From CAVSWT01 sp963731745 (GTDB taxonomy: Bacteria > Bacteroidota > Ignavibacteria > Ignavibacteriales > Ignavibacteriaceae), in contig CAVSWT010000032.1 in NCBI GenBank assembly GCA_963731745.1, positions 36,832-100,831 of the forward strand: a stretch of DNA of 64,000 nucleotides, given 5' to 3'. The notes under the pieces are model-generated. The model was not told where the DNA came from. It did no database searches and saw only the letters and a program-made list of their open reading frames with translations. Below, one piece after another: positions 18,806 to 28,827 of the stretch (position 1 is its first letter; the number at the start of each line of letters is the position of its first letter). Both the position numbers and the translations under genes were made by a program.

Positions 18806-19569
18806 ATTCTTTATCTTCTTTGTATGCGAAAATATTAAGTTGTAAATCCATTGAAGGTGTAATTGCGCTGGATCTATTTATGAAAGGTTTTGTTTTGTGA
18901 TCATCTGATTTTATGAAATATCTAAAGTCATTTAAAGTTAAAACCTTCAGAATCTTATCAAGATGTTGCTTTGCGTTGATAAATGAATGATATTCAATAA
19001 AAATATTATCTGCTTTTTTTAGACTAGCTCCGCAATCTTCTATTACTTCAACTTCCGCACCTTCGATATCCATTTTTAGAAAATCTATTTTAGCTTCCTT
19101 GTCCAATAATTCTTTCAGTCTTATTGATTCTACTTTGGTTTTATTAGTGTTGCTATAAATGGATCCGGAGTCAGCACCTTCTGCGCCAAATTGAATTCCA
19201 TCTTTATTAATCCAGACTGCTTTTGAAAATACCTCAACGTTATTAATTGAATTACTTTTCAAATTATTTTTTAAAATTTCTGCAATTGATGCATCAGCTT
19301 CGAAAGCTTTAATCCTTGCATGCGGAAAATATTTATTAAAAAAGATACAACTTGTGCCAACATTTGCACCGCAATCATAAATTATTGGTGAATTCGAAAT
19401 CGTTTCAAACATGTAATACTGTTTAACAAAAATTTCTTTAAACTGAAATATGAAAGAAAGACAATCTTGAACTTCTATATTATATTGTAGAAATTTAATT
19501 GTCTGTTTCTTATTGCGAACAGTTCGTCCATATTTAAAAAGAAGACGTACAAATTCTCTATAATATTTA
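18082..19569 (-). repeat. Tandem duplication, unit 2 (1,488 bp)
   Basis: Direct copy of 16594-18081. It contains all but the first ~16 codons of FkbM and the methyltransferase gene up to, but not including, its complete stop codon. At its right end the sequence continues into the natural FkbM start, which marks this unit as the one joined to the original upstream flank. Confidence 0.93.
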
Positions 19570-19619
19570 TTGGTCAAAAATAACGAAAGATTGCCTGACT
19601 TTTTCTTTAAAATATTCAT
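18795..19619 (-). CDS. FkbM-family methyltransferase (full-length)
   Basis: Complete 274-residue FkbM-type SAM methyltransferase, likely O-methylating a sugar of the surface polysaccharide. Motif I is IYDCGANVGTSCIFF (about residues 78-92); the family hallmark KMDIEGAEVEVIE follows near residue 200. The basic, hydrophobic N-terminal ~65 residues (FVRLLFKYGRTVRNKKQ) are missing in the duplicate. It begins 3 bases after the stop of the upstream glycosyltransferase, so it is part of the same operon. This is the intact representative of the duplicated pair. Confidence 0.9.
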   Translation of the reverse strand: MNILKKKSGNLSLFLTNKYYREFVRLLFKYGRTVRNKKQTIKFLQYNIEVQDCLSFIFQFKEIFVKQYYMFETISNSPIIYDCGANVGTSCIFFNKYFPHARIKAFEADASIAEILKNNLKSNSINNVEVFSKAVWINKDGIQFGAEGADSGSIYSNTNKTKVESIRLKELLDKEAKIDFLKMDIEGAEVEVIEDCGASLKKADNIFIEYHSFINAKQHLDKILKVLTLNDFRYFIKSDDHKTKPFINRSSAITPSMDLQLNIFAYKEDKEFVK

Positions 19620-19622
19620 TGA

Positions 19623-20825
19623 CTAATGTCCGCATACATAATTAAAAGCCTCATTGTAACCATTAACAACGGTATTAATATTTATTTTCTCCAATATAAT
19701 TTTTTCAGAATTTTCGCCCATAATTTTTAATTTGTTTGGATTTGCCAATAAATAATTTATTTTATCTGCGAGATCATTTTCATTATCCTCTTGAAAATAC
19801 TTACCATTAAATTCATCAAAAACTAAATGTTTTTCAGTTCCATCACATACGGAACAAATTATTGGTTTCGAAAAACACATCGCTTCATTAATTGAAAGCC
19901 CTCCCATTCCTGCTAAAACATAGATTGAAGATGCCTGTAAATATTTGCCTAATTGCTTATCGTCATAAACACCGCCGACAAAAACAACGTTATTTTTTAA
20001 TTCCAACTCACTTGCTAAATTTTCCAATGATTTTTTCTCAGGGCCTGAGCCTATTACAATCAATTCTGCTTGATTAAATTCAGCGTTCACTTTTTTAAAA
20101 GCCTTAATGAGAAGATCCACTTTTTTCCACTTTACGAGTCTTCCTACATGTATAATCCGAAATGGGTTTTCTGAAAGAATCGGTTCTGAATTTTGAATTT
20201 CGTTTTTAACAGAAAGTAATTTTAAAGTATCGGGGGAATTATAGGTTATAAAAATTTTTTCCTTGGACACACCATAACTTCCTAAAACATCATACGCAGC
20301 TTCTACATAATTTACATGAGCATCAACAAGATTTAATAAATATTTCCTAAGCAGTGTTACAAAAAAAGAACCAAGGTTGTACAAAATATAATTTGCAGAT
20401 TTCAAATTTTCATCCGGTTCGGGCCTAACGTTAAAACTTATTCCATCCCAAAATTTAGGAAGCCTAAAAGGAATATCTTTATAAATCAATTTAATATTTT
20501 TTTTCCTGATTTTACTTAAAAGAAAAATGTTAAAAACAAAAGCCAGTATATATGGCCAGGAAATCACAATAATATCCGGATTTTCCTGTTCAATAATTTT
20601 AAAAAAATCTTTAAAAAAGTATTTTTTGTAAAAAGTTTTATATTCTTCAAGTTCAATCAGTTTGAATTCGATTCCCTGATTATCCTCATGAACACCTTCA
20701 CCCATTGTTTTGCTTTTTAAAACAGGGACAACAACTGTTACATTTATTCCTTCTAAACGATTTAGCTGATTTAAAACATAATTATAATAATGCGGAAGTC
20801 CGCCGAATGTAAATAAAACCTTCAT
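19623..20825 (-). CDS. GT4-family glycosyltransferase
   Basis: GT-B glycosyltransferase of 400 residues. N-terminal FTFGGLPHYYNYVLNQL is the acceptor-side glycine loop region; the C-terminal donor domain has FRIIHVGRLVKWKKVDLLIKAF, VIGSGPEKKSLE and AGMGGLSINEAMCFSKPIIC, where the family EX7E is reduced to one glutamate. A hydrophobic stretch near residues 95-115 suggests membrane association. It is packed against the next genes with 1-3 bases between them. It probably adds one sugar to a lipid-linked repeat unit; specificity unknown. Confidence 0.9.
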   Translation of the reverse strand: MKVLFTFGGLPHYYNYVLNQLNRLEGINVTVVVPVLKSKTMGEGVHEDNQGIEFKLIELEEYKTFYKKYFFKDFFKIIEQENPDIIVISWPYILAFVFNIFLLSKIRKKNIKLIYKDIPFRLPKFWDGISFNVRPEPDENLKSANYILYNLGSFFVTLLRKYLLNLVDAHVNYVEAAYDVLGSYGVSKEKIFITYNSPDTLKLLSVKNEIQNSEPILSENPFRIIHVGRLVKWKKVDLLIKAFKKVNAEFNQAELIVIGSGPEKKSLENLASELELKNNVVFVGGVYDDKQLGKYLQASSIYVLAGMGGLSINEAMCFSKPIICSVCDGTEKHLVFDEFNGKYFQEDNENDLADKINYLLANPNKLKIMGENSEKIILEKININTVVNGYNEAFNYVCGH

Positions 20826-20826
20826 G

Positions 20827-21477
20827 CTAAATGTTTAAGCAATTATTTTTTCTATAAAAAACAGAAGTATAATTATTATGACTAGTAATTGGCGACATTC
20901 CAATAAAATCAATTCTTTTAAATTCGTGTTGAATTAAATATTCTATTGCTTCTTTATATGCAGGCCGATCGGTGTTATCAAAAATTAGAACGCCATTATC
21001 AGTTAATTTATTAATACTATACTTAGTAGAATTGACTCTATCTCTCCCATCGATTATTATCATATGAAAATTAATTTCTGAATTATTTACTTCATTTGCG
21101 TACTCACCTTCTTTTGTTAAACTTTTATGTGTGAGTGTAACATTGTCCGGAAGTTTTTTCGAAATATAATCAATCCAATTTTTATCATGCTCGACTGCTC
21201 GGATAGAATTTACTCTTGGTGCATACCATAAAGTAGAATTACCGCAACCATATTCAAAAAGATTGAATTCTTTTTTTAGCCTTTTTTCGATAAACTTAAT
21301 ATATGGATAAGTGCACCAAGGAATTGGTTTTCTATCTTTATCAATTGAAGTTTTAGAATTATAGCTGTTATACCAGCCGTCTTCAATTAACGCCCCATTA
21401 AGCATTAACTGAATCGGACCTCCGATTTTTAGCGCAATTAGAATTTTCCAAACTAAATTTTTTATTTTTCTAATCAT
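20827..21477 (-). CDS. SAM-dependent methyltransferase-like protein
   Basis: A 216-residue Rossmann-fold protein. Motif I is FEYGCGNSTLWYAPR, followed by SIRAVEHDKNWIDYI and, downstream, MIIIDGRDR and NGVLIFDNTDR, a pattern seen in class I methyltransferase-like proteins of polysaccharide clusters. The hydrophobic N-terminal 25 residues may attach it to the membrane. It begins 13 bases after the flippase gene and ends one base before the next glycosyltransferase. The substrate is unknown, and some relatives may not be methyltransferases. Confidence 0.75.
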   Translation of the reverse strand: MIRKIKNLVWKILIALKIGGPIQLMLNGALIEDGWYNSYNSKTSIDKDRKPIPWCTYPYIKFIEKRLKKEFNLFEYGCGNSTLWYAPRVNSIRAVEHDKNWIDYISKKLPDNVTLTHKSLTKEGEYANEVNNSEINFHMIIIDGRDRVNSTKYSINKLTDNGVLIFDNTDRPAYKEAIEYLIQHEFKRIDFIGMSPITSHNNYTSVFYRKNNCLNI

Positions 21478-21490
21478 ATATCATCGTCAA

Positions 21491-22999
21491 TTACTTTTTA
21501 GATTTATTAATTTCCATATTTATATTTTCTTTCCATTTGAGTGGAGATTTCCACTTATTATAAAAGCCCTTAATACTCTCAATTTCAATAGGATCATAAA
21601 ATTTAAATAACATTAGTATAAACGGAAAAATTATTAATAAAAATATTTTTAAGGATAATCTTATTAATAAATAACTTTCATTAGATAATGTTGAAATAAA
21701 ATAAAAGCCAAGTCCTAAAATAAACAACTTCGCTAATTTTATATCCTCAAAAGGAATTTTATAAAATTTATTTGAGAAGTAATACGAACCTAGATAAAGT
21801 ATTATAAATGAAAACAATGTAGTATAAGCCGCCGCTATCATTCCTATTTTTGGTATTAATATAAAATTAAGTCCGATGTTAATAATAGCAGCGGAGGTTG
21901 TTGTAATAGCGACATATTTCGTTTCTTTTGTTAGAAACATTCCAAGGGAAGAAATGATTCTCATCCCAAAAAAGACATAAGCTAGTGTCACTAACGGGAC
22001 TATTTTATAAGCCGGCCAATAACTCGGATTTAAAGCGAATACTTTAATTATTTCCATGCTGAAAACCGAAATTGCTAACCCAACCCATACAAGTAAAAAT
22101 GTAAGATAGGTCATTATCTTGCTGTAATATCTTTTATCTCCCTCTTTCTTGTACATCTTATATGCTTGCGGCATCAACGTTAAGCTAATAGGCATTATTA
22201 TAAACATATTCAAAGCACCAGCAAATCTATAACCAAGATCATATAAACCAACCATTTCATTGTTGGTAAAATATTTAATTATGTATCTATCACTTACATT
22301 AAGAAGCATCATTGCGAGAGAGCCGAATATTAGCGGAATGCCAAATGAAATTGAAGCAAACATAATTTTTTTATCAAATTTAAATCTCATCGATTTAAAA
22401 AGCATCGGCAGAAGTAATATTAAAATGGCTATTTCTGAAATAAGATATGAATAAAGAATTCCCAAAATTTTTAGATGAGCAAATGCGACAAAATAAGCAG
22501 TAAGGGAAATAGTTAATACTAACTTTAATATGCTGAAACTTGTGTAAGAAATTGATCTTTCATCAGCGCGCAATTTATTTAATAAAACATTAGTTATAAT
22601 CCTAGCTGAAATAATGAACAAGCTAAGTTTTAAATAAAGATAAAATTTATCCGAGATTACAATTAAACCGGAAATTTGAGGCAATATTACTTCACCTAGT
22701 AAGATAAAAATAATACAAACGCCTATAGATGAAGAAAGAATGGTAAAAAAAACTTCTTTCTTTTTGTCTGTGTATTCATCAGAATTGTTTAGCATTACCA
22801 ATGCTTGACTTTGTCCAAGGTTTATCAGTTCAACAAGAATTAAGATAGTAACATCTAAAATTCCAAGTTCACCAAATTCACCTAAAGTAATGTAAGTTGT
22901 GTAAATGGGAAGTAGGATTAATCCGCTGGCTTTGGTCGCAAAATTTCCAATACTATAAATTGCAGAATGTTTTAAAAAATACTTGATGTTTTCTAACAT
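21491..22999 (-). CDS. Polysaccharide flippase, Wzx/MOP family
   Basis: Integral membrane protein of 502 residues with about 12-14 hydrophobic spans, beginning FLKHSAIYSIGNFATKASGLILLPIYTTY, the usual start of Wzx/RfbX-type oligosaccharide flippases (MOP/MATE exporter superfamily). It would move undecaprenyl-linked repeat units across the inner membrane. The second half keeps the SFGIPLIFGSLAMMLLNVSDRYII pattern of the family. It lies within the same-strand glycosyltransferase cluster, which supports the role. The transported glycan is not identifiable. Confidence 0.9.
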   Translation of the reverse strand: MLENIKYFLKHSAIYSIGNFATKASGLILLPIYTTYITLGEFGELGILDVTILILVELINLGQSQALVMLNNSDEYTDKKKEVFFTILSSSIGVCIIFILLGEVILPQISGLIVISDKFYLYLKLSLFIISARIITNVLLNKLRADERSISYTSFSILKLVLTISLTAYFVAFAHLKILGILYSYLISEIAILILLLPMLFKSMRFKFDKKIMFASISFGIPLIFGSLAMMLLNVSDRYIIKYFTNNEMVGLYDLGYRFAGALNMFIIMPISLTLMPQAYKMYKKEGDKRYYSKIMTYLTFLLVWVGLAISVFSMEIIKVFALNPSYWPAYKIVPLVTLAYVFFGMRIISSLGMFLTKETKYVAITTTSAAIINIGLNFILIPKIGMIAAAYTTLFSFIILYLGSYYFSNKFYKIPFEDIKLAKLFILGLGFYFISTLSNESYLLIRLSLKIFLLIIFPFILMLFKFYDPIEIESIKGFYNKWKSPLKWKENINMEINKSKK

Positions 23000-23069
23000 T
23001 TTTAAAACGCATTTTGACGAATTGAATTTAAGTAATTCAGGTGATGATCCTTAAATGATAAAGATAATA

Positions 23070-25622
23070 TTACACGATAACTTTTTTCCGCCGGCTGAAA
23101 ATAAGAGTCAGTATTAATCCAATAACAACTAAGGAGCTTAAAACCAAAGCAACATATTTACTGATATAAAAACTTGTCGGCGCATAACTAACTTTAACAT
23201 CATGCTTTCCTTGGGGAATAACCATTCCCAAATAGCCGTGATTTGTTTTATATATTTTCGTTTCATTTCCATCTACAAATGCTTTCCATCCTTTAACAAA
23301 GGTATTACCGACAAAAAGGAAATTATTTCCAATGGTCTGAACATTAAGCTCTAAATTTTCATCATTATAATTAGTAACATGCGCATAAACTGTTGAATCA
23401 ATTGAATCAACTTTTAAATTTTGGTCTTCCAAATAAGCTATGTTTTTAGGGTCAAAAGAATTTGCTTTCATCGAGTTTAGAACTTCCAAACCTGGTTTTT
23501 GTTCTACGTTATTAACAAAATAAGCTCTTGGCAATGAATTTTCATTTTGATAGACATAGCTTTTCCCATTGTCACTCAATTGCTTAAAATTAGGAAATTG
23601 AGCTGGCGGTACAGGACTTCCGGTAATTACGTATTTGACATTAAGCATTCGCCATACAGTTTCATTAACAGGACCAACTACATCTATAATATCTTGATAA
23701 GCTCTAGGTTTAATGCCTGAATAGCCATAAAAATCTTCTGTCAGAAAATAGGCATTAAAGTTTGAGTTGTTAGTAAACGAACCTGGTGATTGATCCTGCT
23801 TTAAATTTAAAATTCTGTATGGATTTTTATCATTTTGCGCTTTAATTGTTTTAATATAATCCGGTTCCTGAAAGTAATTATCTTTTGAAAGCGGCTCGTT
23901 ATATTTTGCTCCCCGACTATCGATTCGCCATAAATCAATCAACGTCAGTAAAATTGCCGTAACGACAAACATATCTCTGCTTAAACTTTTGTTTACGTAT
24001 CCAAACGCTGCCCAAAATGCGATTCCCAAAAATGCAAATGCAAACAGCAAATCACTAACAAACATTTGACTAATATATCCTGCTAAAGCCTGAAATTGCT
24101 GTGCTAATTGCTTTTGTGAACCAGCTATAGTTTGGGAATAATCGTTGACACGTGAAGTGAACCAGTCGGTTATTGAGCCGCTAAATAAAAGAGAAATTAC
24201 AAATAAGGCTGAAAAAATCAGAGCTAAATTTTTTATAGTTTTGCCCAACTTTAAATTATTTTCTTCTCTTGCAGAAAAGATACCGAGTATTCCATATCCC
24301 GCTAAAATTGGAAAACTAAGTTGAACCAGCACTAAAATCATGGATGGAACTCTGAACTTATTGAAGAACGGCAAATAATAAAATAATAAATCAAAAAGGA
24401 TAGGAAATGTTTTTCCAAAAGAAATAAGTAAAGCTATTCCCGAAAGTATAGTTAAAAATTGTACGAAAGGTTCTTTCCATTTTGTAAAAATTCCTAAAAG
24501 CCCCAACGCAAAAACTAATATTCCCATATAACCTACAGCTACATCCACAAATGGCATTTGTCCAAAATATGTATTTACTTCAACAGGCTGGTTTTTTGTT
24601 AATTCGCCTTTGTAAGTAGATTTTCCAAATCCATAATATGAAGGAACGATCATAGTTAAAATTTCGCCAGGTGAAAATGACCAGCTTGTATGATATTCAT
24701 AATAATTAGATGTATTTTCTTGCTGCTTTCCACTAGCCTTATCAACTATGCTTTCAGTGCCGCGAGTAGAATATGGTGTATACTCATAGATTTGTGTGAT
24801 GTTATCCATCTGAATTAAAAGAGCGATTATAACTGCCACAACAAATACAGCAGCCGATTTGATAGTCTTGGTTCTTAATTCTGATTCCTTTTTTAAAACT
24901 GAACGTAAGAAATAGTAAATATAAAATATGCCTGCAGCAAAAAATGTATAGAAAATTATTTGTGCATGAAAGCTTTGGACAAATAGCTGCAGTGCAATTA
25001 TTAAAATTAAAAAGTCCAGTAATCTAATTTTATCTTTAAATCTTAATAAGATGAGAAAAATTAAAGGATACATGCATATCGCGGTTAATTTTGTAACGTG
25101 TCCGATAAAAAGAAATACTATCAACCCTGTGCTGAAAGATGTTGCAATGGCTGCAAATAAACTAATCAAAGTATTTTTGGTTAAATGCTTCATTAAGAAG
25201 AATGAAGTCACCGCAAGTACAATTAAATAAAAGCTCCACATTGCATAACCGACCGCAAAAAAAGATGCAAATAATGAACGTATGCTTGTAACCACAACAT
25301 AGATTAAATTGAACCATTTAAAAGCTGTTCCTATTGCATAAGCGGGCATGCCGCAAAATATTAACGGATTCCATAGAGTATAGCCTTCTCCATGATTTTC
25401 GATATATGTATGCATAGCATTAGTTGCGATGATATCGCCCGACTGAAAAGTCTTGTTGCCGAAATAGAGAGGATTTAAAAAGATTAAAAAGAGAATGATT
25501 AAAGTTAAAATCACAACCCAAACATGATGTTTTTGCGGAATAAGTTCTTCCAAATTAAATTTAGAAAGAAAGTTATCCTTGGTATTTTTTTGTGCGGCTG
25601 TTCTCTTTTTAACTTTTGTCAT
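23070..25622 (-). CDS. YfhO-family membrane protein
   Basis: Large membrane protein of 850 residues with about 12-14 predicted spans, starting after a short basic cytoplasmic tail. The family is recognised from the long membrane half (FGNKTFQSGDIIATNAMHTY, NPLIFCGMPAY near the N-terminus) and the C-terminal periplasmic beta domain ending FVKGWKAFVDGNETKI and GKHDVKVSYAPTSFYI before the last helix. YfhO-type proteins are GT-C-like and associated with glycosylation of polymers or lipids. It is near the promoter-proximal part of the cluster. Exact reaction unknown. Confidence 0.85.
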   Translation of the reverse strand: MTKVKKRTAAQKNTKDNFLSKFNLEELIPQKHHVWVVILTLIILFLIFLNPLYFGNKTFQSGDIIATNAMHTYIENHGEGYTLWNPLIFCGMPAYAIGTAFKWFNLIYVVVTSIRSLFASFFAVGYAMWSFYLIVLAVTSFFLMKHLTKNTLISLFAAIATSFSTGLIVFLFIGHVTKLTAICMYPLIFLILLRFKDKIRLLDFLILIIALQLFVQSFHAQIIFYTFFAAGIFYIYYFLRSVLKKESELRTKTIKSAAVFVVAVIIALLIQMDNITQIYEYTPYSTRGTESIVDKASGKQQENTSNYYEYHTSWSFSPGEILTMIVPSYYGFGKSTYKGELTKNQPVEVNTYFGQMPFVDVAVGYMGILVFALGLLGIFTKWKEPFVQFLTILSGIALLISFGKTFPILFDLLFYYLPFFNKFRVPSMILVLVQLSFPILAGYGILGIFSAREENNLKLGKTIKNLALIFSALFVISLLFSGSITDWFTSRVNDYSQTIAGSQKQLAQQFQALAGYISQMFVSDLLFAFAFLGIAFWAAFGYVNKSLSRDMFVVTAILLTLIDLWRIDSRGAKYNEPLSKDNYFQEPDYIKTIKAQNDKNPYRILNLKQDQSPGSFTNNSNFNAYFLTEDFYGYSGIKPRAYQDIIDVVGPVNETVWRMLNVKYVITGSPVPPAQFPNFKQLSDNGKSYVYQNENSLPRAYFVNNVEQKPGLEVLNSMKANSFDPKNIAYLEDQNLKVDSIDSTVYAHVTNYNDENLELNVQTIGNNFLFVGNTFVKGWKAFVDGNETKIYKTNHGYLGMVIPQGKHDVKVSYAPTSFYISKYVALVLSSLVVIGLILTLIFSRRKKVIV

Positions 25623-25632
25623 TTAATTGCAC

Positions 25633-26454
25633 CTAAATTGAAATTTGCTTTCTTGCTATGAAATTTATTCCAGAACCTATTTTATTTTCAGATGTATAAT
25701 CTAAATACATCATTAATAAGGTAAAAGGCAATGTAACTAAGTAATAAAATGGTAGAAGTATCAAAAACAATTTGGATATATTTAACAACTGCATTGGAAA
25801 TTTTATTCCAAGTCTCCAAGCCTTATCACCCCAAAAACCATAAGTATATATTGATTGAAAAATTTTAAATCCAATAGGTTCAAGCTTTGATTTTAAATCT
25901 TCAAACGAATATCCATCCCTGGCATGTTCTCCAATAAAACTCTCTTCGTCATCTTCATGAACATCACTTCCGCCGTAAATTGAGGGAGTGTTAATCAGTA
26001 AAAATCCATCATTCTTTAATGCGTTGTAATAATTTTGAAATACTTTTACATCATCTTCAATATGTTCCATTACATCGACGCAAACAATTAGATCAAATTT
26101 ATTTTTATAATTAATTTGCGTAAGGTCTTCCACTCCAAACTTTACATTTTTAATTGCCCGCTGCTTAAAAAAATCCTCAGCATCGGCAATCCATTCTTTT
26201 TTTACATCCACTGAATAAATATTATTAGGTTGTAATTTTTTTGCCATGAAGTAGGAATATTGTGCATAACCGGTACCGGCATCGTAAATACTGATATTCT
26301 TATCTTTAAAAATGTTCCTAATATTTTTAAGTTCTCTTCTAACATACCAGGAACGTAAAAACATTAAATTTAATATTTTATAAAAAAGAATTCTTAAAAC
26401 GGGAATTTTTTTTATTACGGAAGCAAATACTTCTTTAATTGGATCGTAATACAT
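25633..26454 (-). CDS. Class I SAM-dependent methyltransferase
   Basis: A 273-residue methyltransferase: motif I IYDAGTGYAQYSYFMAKKL, acidic loop YSVDVKKEWI, and the post-motif FDLIVCVDVMEHIEDD. After a catalytic domain of ~200 residues it has a hydrophobic C-terminal segment (LLNISKLFLILLPFYYLVTLPFTLL) that likely forms one or two membrane helices, fitting a lipid-linked substrate. It is 10 bases upstream of the YfhO gene. Substrate unknown; the nearest functional class is methylation of surface glycans or isoprenoid lipids. Confidence 0.87.
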   Translation of the reverse strand: MYYDPIKEVFASVIKKIPVLRILFYKILNLMFLRSWYVRRELKNIRNIFKDKNISIYDAGTGYAQYSYFMAKKLQPNNIYSVDVKKEWIADAEDFFKQRAIKNVKFGVEDLTQINYKNKFDLIVCVDVMEHIEDDVKVFQNYYNALKNDGFLLINTPSIYGGSDVHEDDEESFIGEHARDGYSFEDLKSKLEPIGFKIFQSIYTYGFWGDKAWRLGIKFPMQLLNISKLFLILLPFYYLVTLPFTLLMMYLDYTSENKIGSGINFIARKQISI

Positions 26455-26514
26455 AACCTCAATATATCGGAAAGAGTTTTGAATTGATTTTGTAGTTCAG
26501 GGTATAAATAATTT

Positions 26515-27621
26515 TCAGCCCTTATCTTTTATGTTGTATTCTTTTTCATTCAGAAAATTATTTACAAGCATTTCTCCAAGTAAACCCACAGAGAAAAATT
26601 GAACACCCACGATTATTAAAAGTATACCCAAAAATAACATTGGCCTGTTGCTTAAAGGTTGTCCCGATATCCAAAGAAATGTTAAATATCCATTTACAAA
26701 AATACCAATGACAAATGATAAAGCTCCTAAAAAGCCAAACAAGTGCATTGGCCGTTTTATGTAGCGGGTAGCAAATATTACGGTAATTAGGTCTAAAAAT
26801 CCTTTGAAAAATCTGGAAATGCCAAATTTAGTTTTTCCATATCTTCTTGCATGATGTTTAACTGCTATTTCGGAAATTTTAAAACCTTGCCAATCAGCTA
26901 AAATGGGAATATAACGATGCAGCTCGCCGTAAACTTTTATATTTTCAACAACTTCTTTTCTGTAAGCTTTTAATCCGCAATTAAAATCATGAATATTAAT
27001 ACCGCTTAAAAGTCTGGTAACAAAATTAAAAAACTTTGACGAATGCTTTTTTATAAATGGATCATGCCTCAATTTTTTCCATCCGCTTACAACATCGTAA
27101 CCTTCTTCAAGTTTCTTTATAAGATTTGGAATTTCATTCGGATCATCCTGAAGATCAGCATCCATTGTAATTACAACATCGCCCGTGGTTTCCTTAAATC
27201 CCATATGCAATGCGGCTGATTTACCATAATTTTTTCTAAAACTTATATATTTAAATCGCTTATCCTGACGGCAAATATCTTTAATATTTTTTAACGAATT
27301 ATCAGTACTGCCATCATCAACAAAAATAACTTCGAGTCCGCTGCTTAAATTTTTTACAGATTTTTTAATTTCCATTGCCAGAGGGTAAATTGATTCTTCT
27401 TCATTTAATAAAGGAACTACTACTGAGATTTTTTTAAATGAAGAACTTTCTCGTTGCTGTTGAGAATATGACGGCTTATTATAATATCTACGCCTTCTAT
27501 TATAATATGGCCTTTTTGAAGAAGATGATTTCTCAGAAGAATCATTTTTCCCTTCGTTTGGTGTCGTTTCAGATCTTATTTCCTGATCTCCTTGATTCCC
27601 GTGTTTAATATTATCTTCCAA
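26515..27621 (-). CDS. GT2 polyprenyl-phosphate glycosyltransferase with disordered N-terminal tail
   Basis: Family 2 glycosyltransferase of the DPM1/GtrB/ArnC type, making a polyprenyl-phosphate sugar at the membrane. Catalytic domain ~65-290: ISVVVPLLNEEESI, IFVDDGSTDNSL and the metal-binding MDADLQDDP. Two C-terminal membrane helices (HLFGFLGALSFVIGIFVNGY and PMLFLGILLIIVGVQFF). Unusual is the first ~62 residues, polar and low-complexity, with serine, arginine and tyrosine-rich runs (SKRPYYNRRRRYYNKPSYS), not seen in standard members. It is among the promoter-proximal genes of the cluster. Confidence 0.9.
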   Translation of the reverse strand: MEDNIKHGNQGDQEIRSETTPNEGKNDSSEKSSSSKRPYYNRRRRYYNKPSYSQQQRESSSFKKISVVVPLLNEEESIYPLAMEIKKSVKNLSSGLEVIFVDDGSTDNSLKNIKDICRQDKRFKYISFRKNYGKSAALHMGFKETTGDVVITMDADLQDDPNEIPNLIKKLEEGYDVVSGWKKLRHDPFIKKHSSKFFNFVTRLLSGINIHDFNCGLKAYRKEVVENIKVYGELHRYIPILADWQGFKISEIAVKHHARRYGKTKFGISRFFKGFLDLITVIFATRYIKRPMHLFGFLGALSFVIGIFVNGYLTFLWISGQPLSNRPMLFLGILLIIVGVQFFSVGLLGEMLVNNFLNEKEYNIKDKG

Positions 27622-27699
27622 ATGATACTCTTTTAAAAAATGTATGCCAAATTAATTGAATAATCGATTAAAAACAATTTAAGCTATTAATACATTTTA

Positions 27700-28677
27700 T
27701 CATTTAATAACAAATTTTAATAAAAATTCAGCAATTAATTTATGACCATAATTCGAAAAGTGAATTCCGTCCGAATAAAGATATAATAATTTAGAATCGA
27801 TATTTTTGTTAAAATATTTGTTTGACAAATTATATGCTTTAATTCGTTCTGAAGTTAATTTATTTACAATTAACTGTTGAGGATTTTGTGAATTTGTTTT
27901 TCTTCGCAGCTGATACTCATATGGCAAAGCTGTAAAAATAAAATCGACACCGGATTTTTCACATAATGAATTAATTTCTGTAATAGATTTAATAGCTTTT
28001 ACAAATACAGTATTAGTCGTATTATAGAATTGTTTGTCGTATTCAAAATAAGCTTTTGGCCTATCAGAAAAGATATTTTTAATAAAAATAAAAAGTCTGC
28101 TATTAAGCCTTATAGTTCTTAAAAAATCACCAAAAAATTTTCGAAATTCACCTCCTGGCATTTTCTTGTTTATTTCAGAATCATAAAGGTCATTCAAACA
28201 ATAAAATATGAATACCTTTTTTATCCTAAATTTGCTCGCTTTATTCGCCAAAAAATATTTCACGACATTTTCATAATCATAAACCGACCAGCCTATTGTT
28301 GAAGGATTTAGAATATTTATTTCAGGAAGTTTTTTGTTTATAATTGCAGCAAATGTTGAGTCATTTTCTACGCCTATTCCCATCGTTACAGAATCCCCTA
28401 AAAATAACCAGCTATCTTTAGATGTATCCACTTCGATGCTGGATTTTCGAAATCCATTTTTATCAACATTTACTATTTTTCCATTTGAAATTCCCACTGC
28501 GCCCGGAGATAAACCAAATGAACTATAATATTCATTATCTTTAATTAAATCTTCTGAAGTTCCTTGCGGCTGTATTTTATCATCAAATAACCTTATTAAT
28601 CCCTCTGAGATTAACAGCAGAAATAGAACTACAAGTATATTATATAAGATAATGAACGAAATTTTTTTGAATTTCAT
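27700..28677 (-). CDS. SGNH/GDSL-family hydrolase, membrane-anchored
   Basis: SGNH-fold esterase or acyl-transfer-like enzyme. ATG 28677 is chosen because it places a typical membrane anchor (ISFIILYNILVVLFLLLISEG) right after the start; a longer frame from 28734 adds 19 residues without homology signs. Catalytic blocks: WLFLGDSVTMGIG (Ser), FYCLNDLYD (Asn) and near the C-terminus SDGIHFSNYGHKLI (Asp-x-x-His). It heads the minus-strand polysaccharide cluster and diverges from sufB, so it may remove or add acetyl groups on the surface glycan. Confidence 0.85.
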   Translation of the reverse strand: MKFKKISFIILYNILVVLFLLLISEGLIRLFDDKIQPQGTSEDLIKDNEYYSSFGLSPGAVGISNGKIVNVDKNGFRKSSIEVDTSKDSWLFLGDSVTMGIGVENDSTFAAIINKKLPEINILNPSTIGWSVYDYENVVKYFLANKASKFRIKKVFIFYCLNDLYDSEINKKMPGGEFRKFFGDFLRTIRLNSRLFIFIKNIFSDRPKAYFEYDKQFYNTTNTVFVKAIKSITEINSLCEKSGVDFIFTALPYEYQLRRKTNSQNPQQLIVNKLTSERIKAYNLSNKYFNKNIDSKLLYLYSDGIHFSNYGHKLIAEFLLKFVIK

Positions 28678-28827
28678 AATGATTTTAAAATTAAATTCTT
28701 GTAAAAATAGAAAAAAAATATCATCATTTAGCAATCTTGACTTTTTTGTATAGATTGTTTACGTTTGAAAAGAGAAAATAAATCAATATTTGTAAGAATT
28801 CTCAAATAATGTTTGTTAGGAGAATTA

